Shown: positions 27,056 to 35,511 of the stretch, piece after piece
Layout of the letters: each line of letters begins with the position of its first letter
Numbering within the stretch: position 1 is the stretch's first letter
DNA from: Arenibacter sp. ARW7G5Y1
GTDB taxonomy: Bacteria > Bacteroidota > Bacteroidia > Flavobacteriales > Flavobacteriaceae
Length of the DNA: 64,000 bases
Reading direction: 5' to 3'
Assembly: GCF_003201775.1 (NCBI RefSeq)
Contig: NZ_QJJZ01000006.1
Span: 175,235-239,234 of the forward strand
The notes under the pieces: generated by a model
What the model saw: the letters and a program-made list of their open reading frames with translations, nothing else
The model's database searches: none
Told to the model about the DNA's origin: nothing
Position numbers and translations under genes: made by a program

Positions 27056-27670
27056 CTAGGCCGGCTCCTTATACTCAATTAATTTAAAGTATTGACGAAG
27101 CTGTTGGATATATTTATATCGCAACATCTTACTATTGCCTTCAACCATTAAGGTACGTATCCCGATATAAGATGAAATTAAATATGTTGCCACCGCTTCA
27201 CTATCAATATGCCTGTTTACAAATCCGTCTGTTTTTCCCTTTTGTAAGGCGGTTACCAAATTAACTTCCCAAACCTTCATAATGTCCTGAAGGTAATTCA
27301 TTATGTCAGGATTCTTCCCGTTAAATTCTGTAATGAAATTACTCAAAACGAATCCATAATCAAGGAAGTTGTGTTCTGCCGTTTCCAGGGCTTCGTCAAA
27401 ACAGGCAACAATCTTGTTCAAGGGATCTTCTTGGCCTTCAATCGGTTCAATTAAACTACTGTAGACCTTTCTGAAAAGTAGATTCTGAACAATACTTATA
27501 AAAAACTCCTCCTTAGATTGAAAATGGTAGTAAAAAGCTCCTTTGGAAAGGGAGAGCTCCTTTAGAATATCATCTATACTTGTATTAAAATAGCCCTTTT
27601 GGTAAAAAACCTCCAAGCCGGTGGTTTGTATGCGTTGCATGGTAGCCATGCGCTTTAATTGTTTCTCCAT
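27056..27670 (-). CDS. TetR/AcrR-family transcriptional regulator
   Basis: A 204-residue repressor-type protein. Residues 15-60 form the TetR helix-turn-helix: TTGLEVFYQKGYFNTSIDDILKEL followed by SLSKGAFYYHFQSKEEFF. The C-terminal ligand and dimer domain is less conserved (for example TALQKGKTDGFVN and ISSYIGIRTLMVEG), so the inducer is unknown. ATG at 27670 is used; ATGs at 27649 and 27640 are also possible. A dyad 19 nt before the start is a likely autoregulatory operator. The gene lies 212 nt after arsS on the same strand. Confidence 0.92.
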   Translation of the reverse strand: MEKQLKRMATMQRIQTTGLEVFYQKGYFNTSIDDILKELSLSKGAFYYHFQSKEEFFISIVQNLLFRKVYSSLIEPIEGQEDPLNKIVACFDEALETAEHNFLDYGFVLSNFITEFNGKNPDIMNYLQDIMKVWEVNLVTALQKGKTDGFVNRHIDSEAVATYLISSYIGIRTLMVEGNSKMLRYKYIQQLRQYFKLIEYKEPA

Positions 27671-27688
27671 AAGATTGGGTTTTCCGTA

Positions 27689-27708
27689 AACAGACTTTTT
27701 GGTCTGTT
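27689..27708 (-). promoter_or_regulatory. candidate TetR operator
   Basis: AACAGAC (27689-27695) and GTCTGTT (27702-27708) form a 7-bp dyad with a 6-nt spacer, just upstream of the TetR ATG. TetR-family regulators usually bind such palindromes near their own start. A second short palindrome, ACCAATTGGT, lies at 27818-27827. Confidence 0.5.
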
Positions 27709-27882
27709 ACCCTAACTCCAATTATGGCCATTTATTTAAAAAATAGTGCTAAAAATAAGTTTAAATCGATAAAATGCTCCAAAAAACTATAGTGAGACCC
27801 ATTTTTTTGCTTGTACAAACCAATTGGTCCTTTCTTTTCCAAATTCGAAAGCAGTCTCTTAAGCGTTATAATTAACATAAGC

Positions 27883-28938
27883 TTAGGCAACAGACCCCTG
27901 ACAGCTACTCCCCGCTCCGGCCGTACAACCGTAGCAATGTTGTGAAATTAAAATGTTCCTGTCATTTAGGATATCCTCATGGTAATCCTTAATGTGTTTA
28001 ATTTTACTGGCAACCTTCAGCCCCAACATCTGATTGAAGTCGCAATCATACAACCAACCATCCCAACTCACCGAAATGGTATTGGTACACATTACATTGG
28101 CAACAGCTTTAGGGTTATACGCCTCCACAAGAGAATACATATAGTCCTCATAGTTCCCAGATGCTATTAAATAATCCAAAAAACGGGCAATGGGCAGATT
28201 GGTAATGGCAAACAGATTATGAAAATCAATATCAAAATCCACCTTCAACGCCTTTTTAAAATCGCGTTCCATTGCCACTTGATCTCCTGGCAAAAAGGCC
28301 CCGGATGGATTATAGACCAGATCTAACCTTAAGGAACTTTCCGGCATTCCATAACCAACCGCATTTAACTCTTGAAGCGCCCGTATAGACAGGTCAAAAA
28401 CTCCTTCTCCCCGCTGTTTATCCGTTTTTCCACGTGTGTAATGTGGCATAGAGGATATGACGTGTATATTGTGTTTCTTAAAAAAATGGGGAAGGTCATA
28501 ATATTTCTTGTTGGCCCTGATAATAGTTAGATTGGAGCGCACAATAAAATCCTTTATTCCCGCTTTGGCCGCCTCTTCCACAAACCACCTAAAATTGGGA
28601 TTCATCTCTGGGGCACCTCCCGTTAGATCCAAGGTATGGGCACCTGTGTTGCGGATCACCTCCAAACACTGCTCCATGGTTTCCTTGGTCATTATTTCCT
28701 TTCTATCAGGACCAGCGTCTACATGGCAATGTTCACAAACCTGATTGCACATATAGCCCACATTGATCTGCAGAATTTCCAATTTTTTTGGACGTAATGG
28801 AAAATGCCCTATTTGGGCAATTTTATCCTTAAAGTAGGGCAATTCCCCCTTGTGGAAAATACCACCTTCAAGGATTTCCAATTGTTTATTTTCTGTGACA
28901 AGCGCACTATGCCTTGCCTTTAAAGATTTTGTTGCCAT
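27883..28938 (-). CDS. arsS: arsenosugar biosynthesis radical SAM protein ArsS-like
   Basis: A 351-residue radical SAM enzyme. ArsS is thought to attach the 5'-deoxyadenosyl group to dimethylarsenite on the way to arsenosugars. The cluster-binding Cys64, Cys68 and Cys71 lie in MCNQVCEHCHVDAG, followed by DLTGGAPEMNP and FIVRSNLT. The C-terminus HCYGCTAGAGSSCQGSVA is the ArsS signature; no in-frame TGA is seen there, so this is not the selenoprotein form. The start is set at ATG 28938 (MATKSLKARHSALV); an upstream non-homologous extension to 29031 is rejected. It is followed by the AhpD-like and DUF2064 genes upstream on the same strand. Confidence 0.9.
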   Translation of the reverse strand: MATKSLKARHSALVTENKQLEILEGGIFHKGELPYFKDKIAQIGHFPLRPKKLEILQINVGYMCNQVCEHCHVDAGPDRKEIMTKETMEQCLEVIRNTGAHTLDLTGGAPEMNPNFRWFVEEAAKAGIKDFIVRSNLTIIRANKKYYDLPHFFKKHNIHVISSMPHYTRGKTDKQRGEGVFDLSIRALQELNAVGYGMPESSLRLDLVYNPSGAFLPGDQVAMERDFKKALKVDFDIDFHNLFAITNLPIARFLDYLIASGNYEDYMYSLVEAYNPKAVANVMCTNTISVSWDGWLYDCDFNQMLGLKVASKIKHIKDYHEDILNDRNILISQHCYGCTAGAGSSCQGSVA

Positions 28939-29067
28939 TCTTACAGTGTATTCAATTGTTAGTACGTCATAGCCATAAAAGATTACAAAACTTGGGGCCT
29001 TTCCGCTAAAAATCCCGAAAATCCCCAGCAAGACTTAGCTAGAATAGTAAGGGAGATGCCCCTAGTC

Positions 29068-29403
29068 TTACATAGAAAGCTTGTTATACTTATTCATCAT
29101 TTGAACCCCGTGTACCAACGTTGCTCCACTTTCAATAGCGGCGCCTGCATGTACCGCTTCCATCATTTCTTCCTTGGTTATTCCCTTTTGTAGACCATCT
29201 TTGGTATAGGCATCAATACAATAGGGGCACTTAACTACATGGGCCACCGCCAAGGCTATCAAGGATTTTTCCCTAGCACTAAGGGCTCCTTCCTCAAATA
29301 CTTTTCCATAGTAATCAAAAAACTTGTTTCCCAGTTCTTCGCTCCATTCCGTAATTTTTCCAAACTTCCGTAAATCTGCTGGGTCATAATAAGAATCTGC
29401 CAT
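29068..29403 (-). CDS. AhpD-like (carboxymuconolactone decarboxylase family) protein of the arsenosugar cluster
   Basis: A 111-residue single-domain protein of the AhpD/CMD fold with the redox CxxC pair Cys59-Cys62 in HVVKCPYCIDAYTKDGLQKG. AhpD-type proteins often act in peroxide or thiol redox chemistry. The form seen here is the kind annotated as arsenosugar-associated peroxidase-like and is regularly found with ArsS. Its exact role is unknown. It lies 129 nt upstream of the chosen arsS start and is probably transcribed with it. Confidence 0.85.
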   Translation of the reverse strand: MADSYYDPADLRKFGKITEWSEELGNKFFDYYGKVFEEGALSAREKSLIALAVAHVVKCPYCIDAYTKDGLQKGITKEEMMEAVHAGAAIESGATLVHGVQMMNKYNKLSM

Positions 29404-29592
29404 AATATAAATTTTGAATAGTTAATATGGGAACCCAAAATTGTGTTGGCTTCCCTTTTAGTAGTTTGTTTTATTCCCACAAAGTTCCCGTAAGTCCATG
29501 ATTAGGACAATAAGCACTTACACCGGGGCGTTGTCCGGAACCCAATGCTTTCCAGATTATGGGATATGAGTGTTTTGTAAATCGATTTCCTT

Positions 29593-30294
29593 TTACCGGT
29601 AGATGATAGGAAAAGGTGAGCCTTTATTGAAATAAATGCGGTAAAATTTAAGACTAAACTGAAGATGCTCCAGAAAAAAAACTTTTATGTTCGGTGTTAC
29701 CAAGTAGATGATTATTTGAAAGATCTTTTCGGCACTATCCTTCAATCCTTTTAGAATCCTCTTTAAATCTGCATGGGTATCCAAATCCAACAAAATACGA
29801 AACTGAATAACATGAACCTTAGAGGCTTCAATTACTGTTGTTATTTTTTTGGCAAGTGCATTTGTTTTCCATGGTAATTCCCTAAATGTCTTGGCATCAA
29901 ACTGGGACTTATGGATCCCCATTAAATAAAAGCCTCCATCCCTTGAGGGTCCCAAAACAGATTTCTTTGCACCAAGCAATTTGGAAGCCCTTACAATATC
30001 GGAGGACTTCAATTGAGGTGTATCATTGCCAATGGTTATCACCTTATCAAAGTCCAACTCAAATATGGAACTAATGGCATTTACAAACCTTTCACCAAAA
30101 GAACTTCCAATTTGCTCTTTTTCCGACATTAAAAAATAGGGCAGACCCGTTTTCCGTGCTGTATTCAAGGTGTGTTCCGTAAGTACATCAAACAAAATGT
30201 TTCCTTTGGGAATAGCCTTATATTTCATTTCCTCCTTGGAGGAATTGGCAAATATTAAAATTGCGGTCCTATCTATTTTATAATGTTCGAGCAT
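29593..30294 (-). CDS. DUF2064 (TIGR04282-like) glycosyltransferase of the arsenosugar cluster
   Basis: A 233-residue nucleotide-diphospho-sugar transferase-like protein. TAILIFANSSKEEM begins the fold, FDKVITIGNDTPQL is the metal-binding DxD-like segment, and GPSRDGGFYLMGIHKSQF and LLDLDTHADL are typical of DUF2064. The family occurs beside ArsS and is annotated as an arsenosugar biosynthesis glycosyltransferase; the reaction itself is unproven. The start is set at ATG 30294 (MLEHYKIDRTAI) because upstream residues from ATG 30360 do not look like the family. A tail of about 35 hydrophobic residues extends past the usual end. Confidence 0.82.
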   Translation of the reverse strand: MLEHYKIDRTAILIFANSSKEEMKYKAIPKGNILFDVLTEHTLNTARKTGLPYFLMSEKEQIGSSFGERFVNAISSIFELDFDKVITIGNDTPQLKSSDIVRASKLLGAKKSVLGPSRDGGFYLMGIHKSQFDAKTFRELPWKTNALAKKITTVIEASKVHVIQFRILLDLDTHADLKRILKGLKDSAEKIFQIIIYLVTPNIKVFFLEHLQFSLKFYRIYFNKGSPFPIIYR

Positions 30295-30864
30295 TAATCC
30301 TAAAATTACTTCATCCTTCAACAAAAACCTACATCCAAGTTTAGTCGCCAACCTTCGCATTTCATTACGGGAAGGGCATAATTCAATGTGCCATTATTTC
30401 AAAATTAAACTAATAAGTTGGTTATCCATGTGGAATTAAAGACTTTCCACTTTAAGTTTACAGCTGAAGCAACCCAAAATATCCATTAGGGCCCTCTTCC
30501 CTGAAACCCACTACATGATTCGTGAAGGAATTGGAATTATGGCGATTGGATACCGGTATAAAGCGTTTACTTTGACCATTGAGCTAATAAACTTATAAAA
30601 ATCAGAAGTTCAATTTATGGCTCTATATGGTCCACCTAGAAATGACAGAACAATGGAATTTGAAGAGAAGTATTGGTAAATTAGTAAGGGAATATTAGAA
30701 TAAATCAAAGATTCGCCTTAGTATGGAACCCTATGAAAAAGTTGTCATAAGCCCACGGCTGTCTTAAAAAATGAATATTCATTCACCAAGTTGGCCAGGT
30801 TATAGATTTAAATATTGAAATTATAAGTACTTAAAAGAATACGTGAGGCTAACGAACACAAAAT
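30295..30864. other. gene-free stretch
   Basis: About 570 nt between the DUF2064 gene and the terminator of the OmpH gene. All frames are broken by stops and no family motif is recognised. It may be decayed sequence; no repeat or RNA gene is seen apart from the terminator listed next. Confidence 0.6.
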
Positions 30865-30899
30865 AAAAAAACCTTCGAGGTATATCTCGAAGGTTTTTT
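30865..30899 (-). terminator. terminator of the OmpH-like gene
   Basis: Stem CCTTCGAG/CTCGAAGG with a 6-nt loop is flanked by A- and T-tracts, so it can work on either strand. It lies 37 nt after the stop of the minus-strand OmpH gene. Confidence 0.85.
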
Positions 30900-30935
30900 A
30901 AATACTTTAATGTAAAAAGCCGAAATTATAAATTC

Positions 30936-31442
30936 CTATTGCTTATAATTATCGTTCAAAATTTTAACGATAGCGTCGGTTATGTTATGCGCTTCTTTAC
31001 CGTATAGTACACTTCCCCCGTCCCCACCGGTCAGGATGAAAGAGTACCCGTTTGATTCGCCATAAGCCTTGATTTCCTTTTTTACCCTGGTTACCAAGCT
31101 ATCCATTTCAGTTTGGCCCTGCAGCTGTAATTGTTGTTCTTCCTGTTGCAACTGTTGTCCGATAAACTGGCTTCGTTGTTGTAACTGACCATACTCCTCT
31201 TGTGCTTTAGCTTGTGCCATTTTTTGCGCCTTGGCCTGAAAGGCCTGGGCCTCCATTTGAAAAGCCTGGGATATACTATCCCTCTTCTTGCCAAAAGTTT
31301 CAGTCCTTGTTTTAAATTTAGCTTCAATATCAATTTTCTCTTGATAGGTATCCATCAACTTCACATTATCAACGAAAGCTATTTTTTCTTGTTGGCAAGA
31401 TATTGTTCCGATAAATACCAACGCCAAAATAAATTTTTTCAT
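30936..31442 (-). CDS. OmpH/Skp-family lipoprotein
   Basis: A 168-residue periplasmic chaperone-like protein. The signal sequence ends at TISC, so Cys16 is probably lipidated, which differs from soluble Skp. IAFVDNVKLMDTYQEK is the conserved first strand of the family. A long Gln/Ala/Lys-rich coiled coil covers about 35-115 (the Skp tentacles), and the C-terminal YSFILTGGDGGSVLYGKEAHNITD completes the body domain. Skp-type proteins hold outer-membrane proteins during transit. It is monocistronic, with its own -7 element upstream and a terminator downstream. Confidence 0.88.
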   Translation of the reverse strand: MKKFILALVFIGTISCQQEKIAFVDNVKLMDTYQEKIDIEAKFKTRTETFGKKRDSISQAFQMEAQAFQAKAQKMAQAKAQEEYGQLQQRSQFIGQQLQQEEQQLQLQGQTEMDSLVTRVKKEIKAYGESNGYSFILTGGDGGSVLYGKEAHNITDAIVKILNDNYKQ

Positions 31443-31465
31443 TTTCTCTATAATTTAAATTTGGG

Positions 31466-31473
31466 CAAAAATA
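31466..31473 (-). promoter_or_regulatory. -7 promoter element of the OmpH-like gene
   Basis: The minus strand reads TATTTTTG, matching TAnnTTTG, 23 nt before the ATG. The 295-nt gap 31443-31737 holds nothing else recognisable. Confidence 0.5.
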
Positions 31474-31737
31474 GAAAAGCTTTTTTACAATAAGTGAAAA
31501 ATTGTTATTATTCATAGCAGCAAACCCCTAAATCAATTCACCCGCCAAATATCAATTTATCAATTGAAACTACCGTATACCTAAACAATAACTTAAACTG
31601 ATCCTAAAATAAAAAACAATAGATGTAGCTTATTATGTAGGCCCTCTTAAATTGACTGGAATAGGCATATCCCAAAAACATAAGGTACTTGCTCCATTAG
31701 CATGTAAAAACACCCTTAAAAGTCCTTAAAACGCGTT

Positions 31738-32568
31738 TTACCGCCTTTCCATCACATAGATCAGGGAGGAATACTCCTTGGATCTCAAAGCGAGTAGATT
31801 AGAAATTAATCCAATGGCAAAAGCCCTTAAAAAATTCTGTTTACCCATCTTATATTTTTCGGAAAGAAGAGCCACATAGAAGGCATCAAAAAACATGGGC
31901 TTGGTCCTTACCAATTTCATTCCATATTTTCCAAAGATATCTCCAATACTCTTTTGGGAAAAATGCCAAAGGTGTCTTGGTACATCAAAAGCCGCCCAAT
32001 ATTCTTTATAGTATTTGGCGTCATATGATTTAAAGTTGGGTACCGCCACCACTAAGGTTCCGGTTTCAGTTAGGAGTCCGACCAATTTGGCTATCTGCAA
32101 ATCAAGATCGGGTAAATGTTCTAAAACATGCCAAAGGGTAATCACCCCAAATTTTTGATCGATTGGTATAGCGCACAAATCATCCAAAAGCAATACACCC
32201 TTCTCCTCTGCTTTAAGCCTTGCCATTTCATTAGGTTCAATCCCAGTAATTCTCCAACCCTCTTGTTTTGCCGCGACCAGAAAATCTCCAGTACCCGCAC
32301 CAACATCTAAAAGTGTTTTGTCCTTATCCGCATAGGAGCTAATTAGCGATAGCTTACTTCTTAAGTTGAAAGATTTTACCGTATGATACATTTTATCCAC
32401 CACAGACTTCTTCGCATCGGTATGGGAAATATAATCAGCACTTTCATAATACTTCCCAAGATTTTCCGGTTGAGGTTCAGTAACCAACATATCCAGCACA
32501 GGATCATGTAATAATTTAAACGACTCTCCAGAGACGGTATAATCCTTAGTTTCCAAATAAAGCTTCAT
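31738..32568 (-). CDS. class I SAM-dependent methyltransferase
   Basis: A 276-residue methyltransferase of the Methyltransf_23 type. The SAM-binding motif I is LLDVGAGTGDFLVAA near 89-103, followed by GIEPNEMAR and the motif IV-like ITLWHVLEHLPDL. FDVPRHLWHFS is typical of envelope- or lipid-associated members. The substrate is unknown. It is not the ArsM arsenite methyltransferase: the conserved cysteines of ArsM are not seen. No terminator was found downstream. Confidence 0.85.
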   Translation of the reverse strand: MKLYLETKDYTVSGESFKLLHDPVLDMLVTEPQPENLGKYYESADYISHTDAKKSVVDKMYHTVKSFNLRSKLSLISSYADKDKTLLDVGAGTGDFLVAAKQEGWRITGIEPNEMARLKAEEKGVLLLDDLCAIPIDQKFGVITLWHVLEHLPDLDLQIAKLVGLLTETGTLVVAVPNFKSYDAKYYKEYWAAFDVPRHLWHFSQKSIGDIFGKYGMKLVRTKPMFFDAFYVALLSEKYKMGKQNFLRAFAIGLISNLLALRSKEYSSLIYVMERR

Positions 32569-33090
32569 AATTCTGTTAGGCCGATAATAATTATTTTAAT
32601 AAGCAACGAAGATACTTCAAAACCGTAGTCTATAAAAGTGAATCGGCAGGAAGATTTTAGCTATTATAACTGCACTACTCTAACCCAAAAAAATGTTCAT
32701 TAACTTCCATTTAAAACAAACTTTATAACTAAAATTTTAGTCCCATATTGTCCTAAAGGTGAAAACAAATTCAAAATAGACTTGGTCCGACTAGTTTCCA
32801 AAAGGTAAATAAGAAATCAAATTTATATTCTCTCTTTCTTACTTAAAGTAACATTAAAATGACCACAACATAAAATTTAAACCTCTAAAAACAATAGAAC
32901 AAATAAATTAATTACACGTATAAAACTGCAACCCCTAAATGTCATTTTTACGAGCTAATCCCAAGTCAGAAAATACAAATAATAGCATGATCGCACTTAG
33001 ATATTTCAGAGATAATATTCATCAGTAGTTTTAGCATTTAATTAATTTTATTAACCCAAACAGAATATACAATAGAAGCACAAAAAAAAA
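32569..33090. other. gene-free AT-rich stretch
   Basis: About 520 nt upstream of the methyltransferase. No open frame of note, no repeat and no RNA gene is recognised. A weak -7-like TATCTTCG on the minus strand at about 32607-32614 may serve the methyltransferase. Confidence 0.55.
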
Positions 33091-33120
33091 GGTGCTTGCC
33101 AATTTATCTTGACAAACACC
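33091..33120 (-). terminator. Rho-independent terminator of mnmG
   Basis: Arms 33091-33101 and 33110-33120 pair over 11 positions. Two positions are C/A mismatches on the plus strand but G-U wobbles in minus-strand RNA, followed by nine U. This shows that it serves the minus-strand operon. Confidence 0.88.
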
Positions 33121-33175
33121 TATCTATAATACCAAATCCTTTGTTCCCTAAACAGTAATTAAAACGCATAAAATC

Positions 33176-33205
33176 AACTAAATGTTCCACGTGGAACATT
33201 TAGTT
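33176..33205. promoter_or_regulatory. parS-like site in a 30-bp perfect palindrome
   Basis: The 16-bp core TGTTCCACGTGGAACA (33183-33198) matches the ParB-binding parS consensus in its GGAAC variant. Symmetry extends outward to AACTAAA...TTTAGTT, giving 30 bp without a mismatch. It lies 12 nt past the mnmG stop. Confidence 0.8.
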
Positions 33206-33217
33206 CTCAATCCAAAT

Positions 33218-35086
33218 TTATCGCCCCATATAGACCAGTAAAACGCTAATATCATTTGGAGAAACCCCGCTTATTCTTGAGGCTTGGGAAATAGTTACAG
33301 GTTGAATTGCCTTTAGCTTTTCCCTGGCCTCATAGGAAAGGGATTTTAGTTTACTATAATCAAAACCCTTAGGGATTTTTATATTTTCCAGTCGCTGTAA
33401 CTTATCCGCGTTGTTCTTTTCCTTGGCTATATAACCTGAATATTTTACCTGAATCTCTGCCTGTTCCAGAATCTCCCTATCCAAATCATTATCCTTAATA
33501 AACTTAGAAACACCATCCAACTGCATCATGTGGTGCATGGTTACCTTAGGTCTAGAAAATACTTTAAACATCTTATCAGGTTGCTTAACAGTGGACGAAT
33601 CCAGCTTCTCCAAAATAGGGTTTATCTCTTCAGGCTTAAAACTAGTCTCTCTAAAAAATTCAACAAAAGCATTGGATTTTCGTTCCTTTTCCTCCATTTT
33701 TTCCAACCTATCCCTTTTAGCCAATCCCATTTCAAAACTTCTGGGAGTAAGCCTTAAATCAGCATTATCTTGTCGCAAAAGCGTCCTATATTCAGCTCTT
33801 GATGTAAACATCCTATAAGGCTCTTCCGTGCCCTTCGTAATAAGATCATCCACCAATACCCCAATGTAAGCTTCATCCCTATTAAGGATAAAAGCCTCCT
33901 TCCCATTAATTTTCAAATGAGCATTTATCCCCGCCATTAGCCCTTGGGATGCCGCCTCCTCATAGCCAGTTGTTCCATTAATCTGACCGGCAAAATACAA
34001 GTTATCTATAAGTTTGGTTTCTAATGTATGCTTCAACTGTGTAGGGGGGAAATAGTCATACTCGATGGCATAACCCGGTCTAAAGAACTTCACATTCTCA
34101 AACCCTTTTACAGATTTTAAAGCTTTATACTGAACATCCTCGGGCAAGGAAGTTGAAAAACCATTTACATAAACCTCTACCGTATTCCAGCCCTCAGGCT
34201 CCACAAAAAGTTGATGGCTATCCTTATCTGCAAACCTATTGATCTTATCCTCAATAGAAGGACAATATCTAGGCCCAAGACTCTTAATCCTACCATTGAA
34301 CATAGGAGAACGATCAAAACCTTCCCTTAACAAATCGTGAACCAAAAGACTGGTATGGGTCATATAACAATCCCTCTGATGGGTCAAAGCCTTGGTGTCG
34401 GAATATGAAAATTTCTCAGGAACCTCATCACCAGGTTGTGGAATCATAACCGAATAATCCAAAGATCTCCCATCCACCCTAGGGGGTGTTCCAGTCTTCA
34501 TCCTACCACTTTCAAATCCTAATTCCACCAATTGTTCGGTAATACCAGTAGCTGCCTTTTCTCCTGCCCTACCCCCGCCAAATTGCTTGTCTCCAATATG
34601 AATCAAACCATTTAAGAAAGTACCATTCGTTAGCACAACAGACTTGGACCTTATGTCGATTCCCAAAGATGTTTTAACACCAACAGCACGGCCATTTTCC
34701 ACTAAAAGACCAGAAACCATTTCCTGATAAAAATCAACATTTGGAGTATTCTCCAAAGCCATACGCCATTCCTCGGCAAACCGCATTCTGTCATTTTGAG
34801 TCCTAGGACTCCACATGGCTGGACCTTTACTTTTATTAAGCATTTTAAACTGTATGGCGCTCTTGTCACTAACAATACCACTATATCCACCAAGAGCATC
34901 TATCTCCCGAACAATTTGTCCCTTAGCAATTCCACCCATGGCAGGATTACAGGACATCTGTCCAATAGTCTGCAAGTTCATAGTAACCAACAAGGTTTTA
35001 GAACCCAAATTGGCAGCAGCAGCAGCAGCTTCCGCTCCAGCATGACCTGCACCAACTACTATAACATCGTATTCCTTTTCAAACAT
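33218..35086 (-). CDS. mnmG: tRNA uridine-5-carboxymethylaminomethyl(34) synthesis enzyme MnmG
   Basis: MnmG (GidA), with MnmE, modifies the wobble uridine of several tRNAs using FAD and NADH. The 622-residue length is normal. The FAD-binding VVGAGHAGAEAAAAAANLG is at the N-terminus, with SCNPAMGGIAKGQIVREIDALGG, the FGGGRAGEKAA segment, RTGTPPRVDGRS-like residues, FAGQINGTTGYEEAASQGL and FTSRAEYRTLLRQDNAD. ATG at 35086 is preferred to the TTG at 35095. It is last in the operon DUF4175-ybeY-mnmG and has a parS-like palindrome at each end. Confidence 0.98.
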   Translation of the reverse strand: MFEKEYDVIVVGAGHAGAEAAAAAANLGSKTLLVTMNLQTIGQMSCNPAMGGIAKGQIVREIDALGGYSGIVSDKSAIQFKMLNKSKGPAMWSPRTQNDRMRFAEEWRMALENTPNVDFYQEMVSGLLVENGRAVGVKTSLGIDIRSKSVVLTNGTFLNGLIHIGDKQFGGGRAGEKAATGITEQLVELGFESGRMKTGTPPRVDGRSLDYSVMIPQPGDEVPEKFSYSDTKALTHQRDCYMTHTSLLVHDLLREGFDRSPMFNGRIKSLGPRYCPSIEDKINRFADKDSHQLFVEPEGWNTVEVYVNGFSTSLPEDVQYKALKSVKGFENVKFFRPGYAIEYDYFPPTQLKHTLETKLIDNLYFAGQINGTTGYEEAASQGLMAGINAHLKINGKEAFILNRDEAYIGVLVDDLITKGTEEPYRMFTSRAEYRTLLRQDNADLRLTPRSFEMGLAKRDRLEKMEEKERKSNAFVEFFRETSFKPEEINPILEKLDSSTVKQPDKMFKVFSRPKVTMHHMMQLDGVSKFIKDNDLDREILEQAEIQVKYSGYIAKEKNNADKLQRLENIKIPKGFDYSKLKSLSYEAREKLKAIQPVTISQASRISGVSPNDISVLLVYMGR

Positions 35087-35091
35087 AATTT

Positions 35092-35511
35092 TCAATGTTC
35101 CACGTGGAACAATTTAATTTTTTCATCTTCCTTTAACCTCATTTGCACGGATTCCTCTTCACTTTTATCCCCATACCCAACAAGATGCAGAACCCCGTGA
35201 GCCATCACTCGTTTTAACTCGTTTTCAAAATCAACACCATACTCCGAAGCATTATCCCTTACCCTTTCAACAGATATAAAAATATCCCCGGCAATTATAT
35301 CAATATCTCCATAAGGAAAGGTGATAATATCAGTATAGGTGTCATGATTAAGATAGTCCTGATTTACTTTTAGAAGATAATCATCATCACAAAAAATAAA
35401 ATCCAATTGCCCACAACGCTTGTCCTCAGAAAGTATTATCCTACTAATCCAATCGGTAAAGTTGGTTTCTGCACCAATGCTAAAATCAGTTTCATAGTGA
35501 AAATCAATCAT
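35092..35511 (-). CDS. ybeY: rRNA maturation endoribonuclease YbeY
   Basis: A 139-residue metal-dependent RNase for 16S rRNA 3'-end maturation. The signature region MAHGVLHLVGYGDKSEEE gives His105 and His109. At the third ligand position the usual His of HGxLHLxGYDH is Asp115; I recall this as usual in Bacteroidota, but it was not checked. ATG at 35511 is preferred to TTG at 35520. It overlaps the end of the DUF4175 gene by 8 nt. Its last codons (LFHVEH-stop) are the second parS-like palindrome, and the mnmG ATG follows 5 nt later. Confidence 0.93.
   Translation of the reverse strand: MIDFHYETDFSIGAETNFTDWISRIILSEDKRCGQLDFIFCDDDYLLKVNQDYLNHDTYTDIITFPYGDIDIIAGDIFISVERVRDNASEYGVDFENELKRVMAHGVLHLVGYGDKSEEESVQMRLKEDEKIKLFHVEH
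35096..35111. promoter_or_regulatory. parS-like site inside the 3' end of ybeY
   Basis: TGTTCCACGTGGAACA is identical to the core of the site at 33183-33198. It encodes LFHVEH at the end of YbeY and ends 10 nt before the mnmG start. Confidence 0.78.

Noticed and set aside
28939..29031. An N-terminal extension of ArsS
   Set aside because: The added residues have no similarity to the family as I know it, and ATG 28938 gives a normal N-terminus.
31738..32568. The methyltransferase as the missing ArsM
   Set aside because: Its motifs are of the general Methyltransf_23 type, the conserved ArsM cysteines are not seen, and it lies outside the arsenosugar run.
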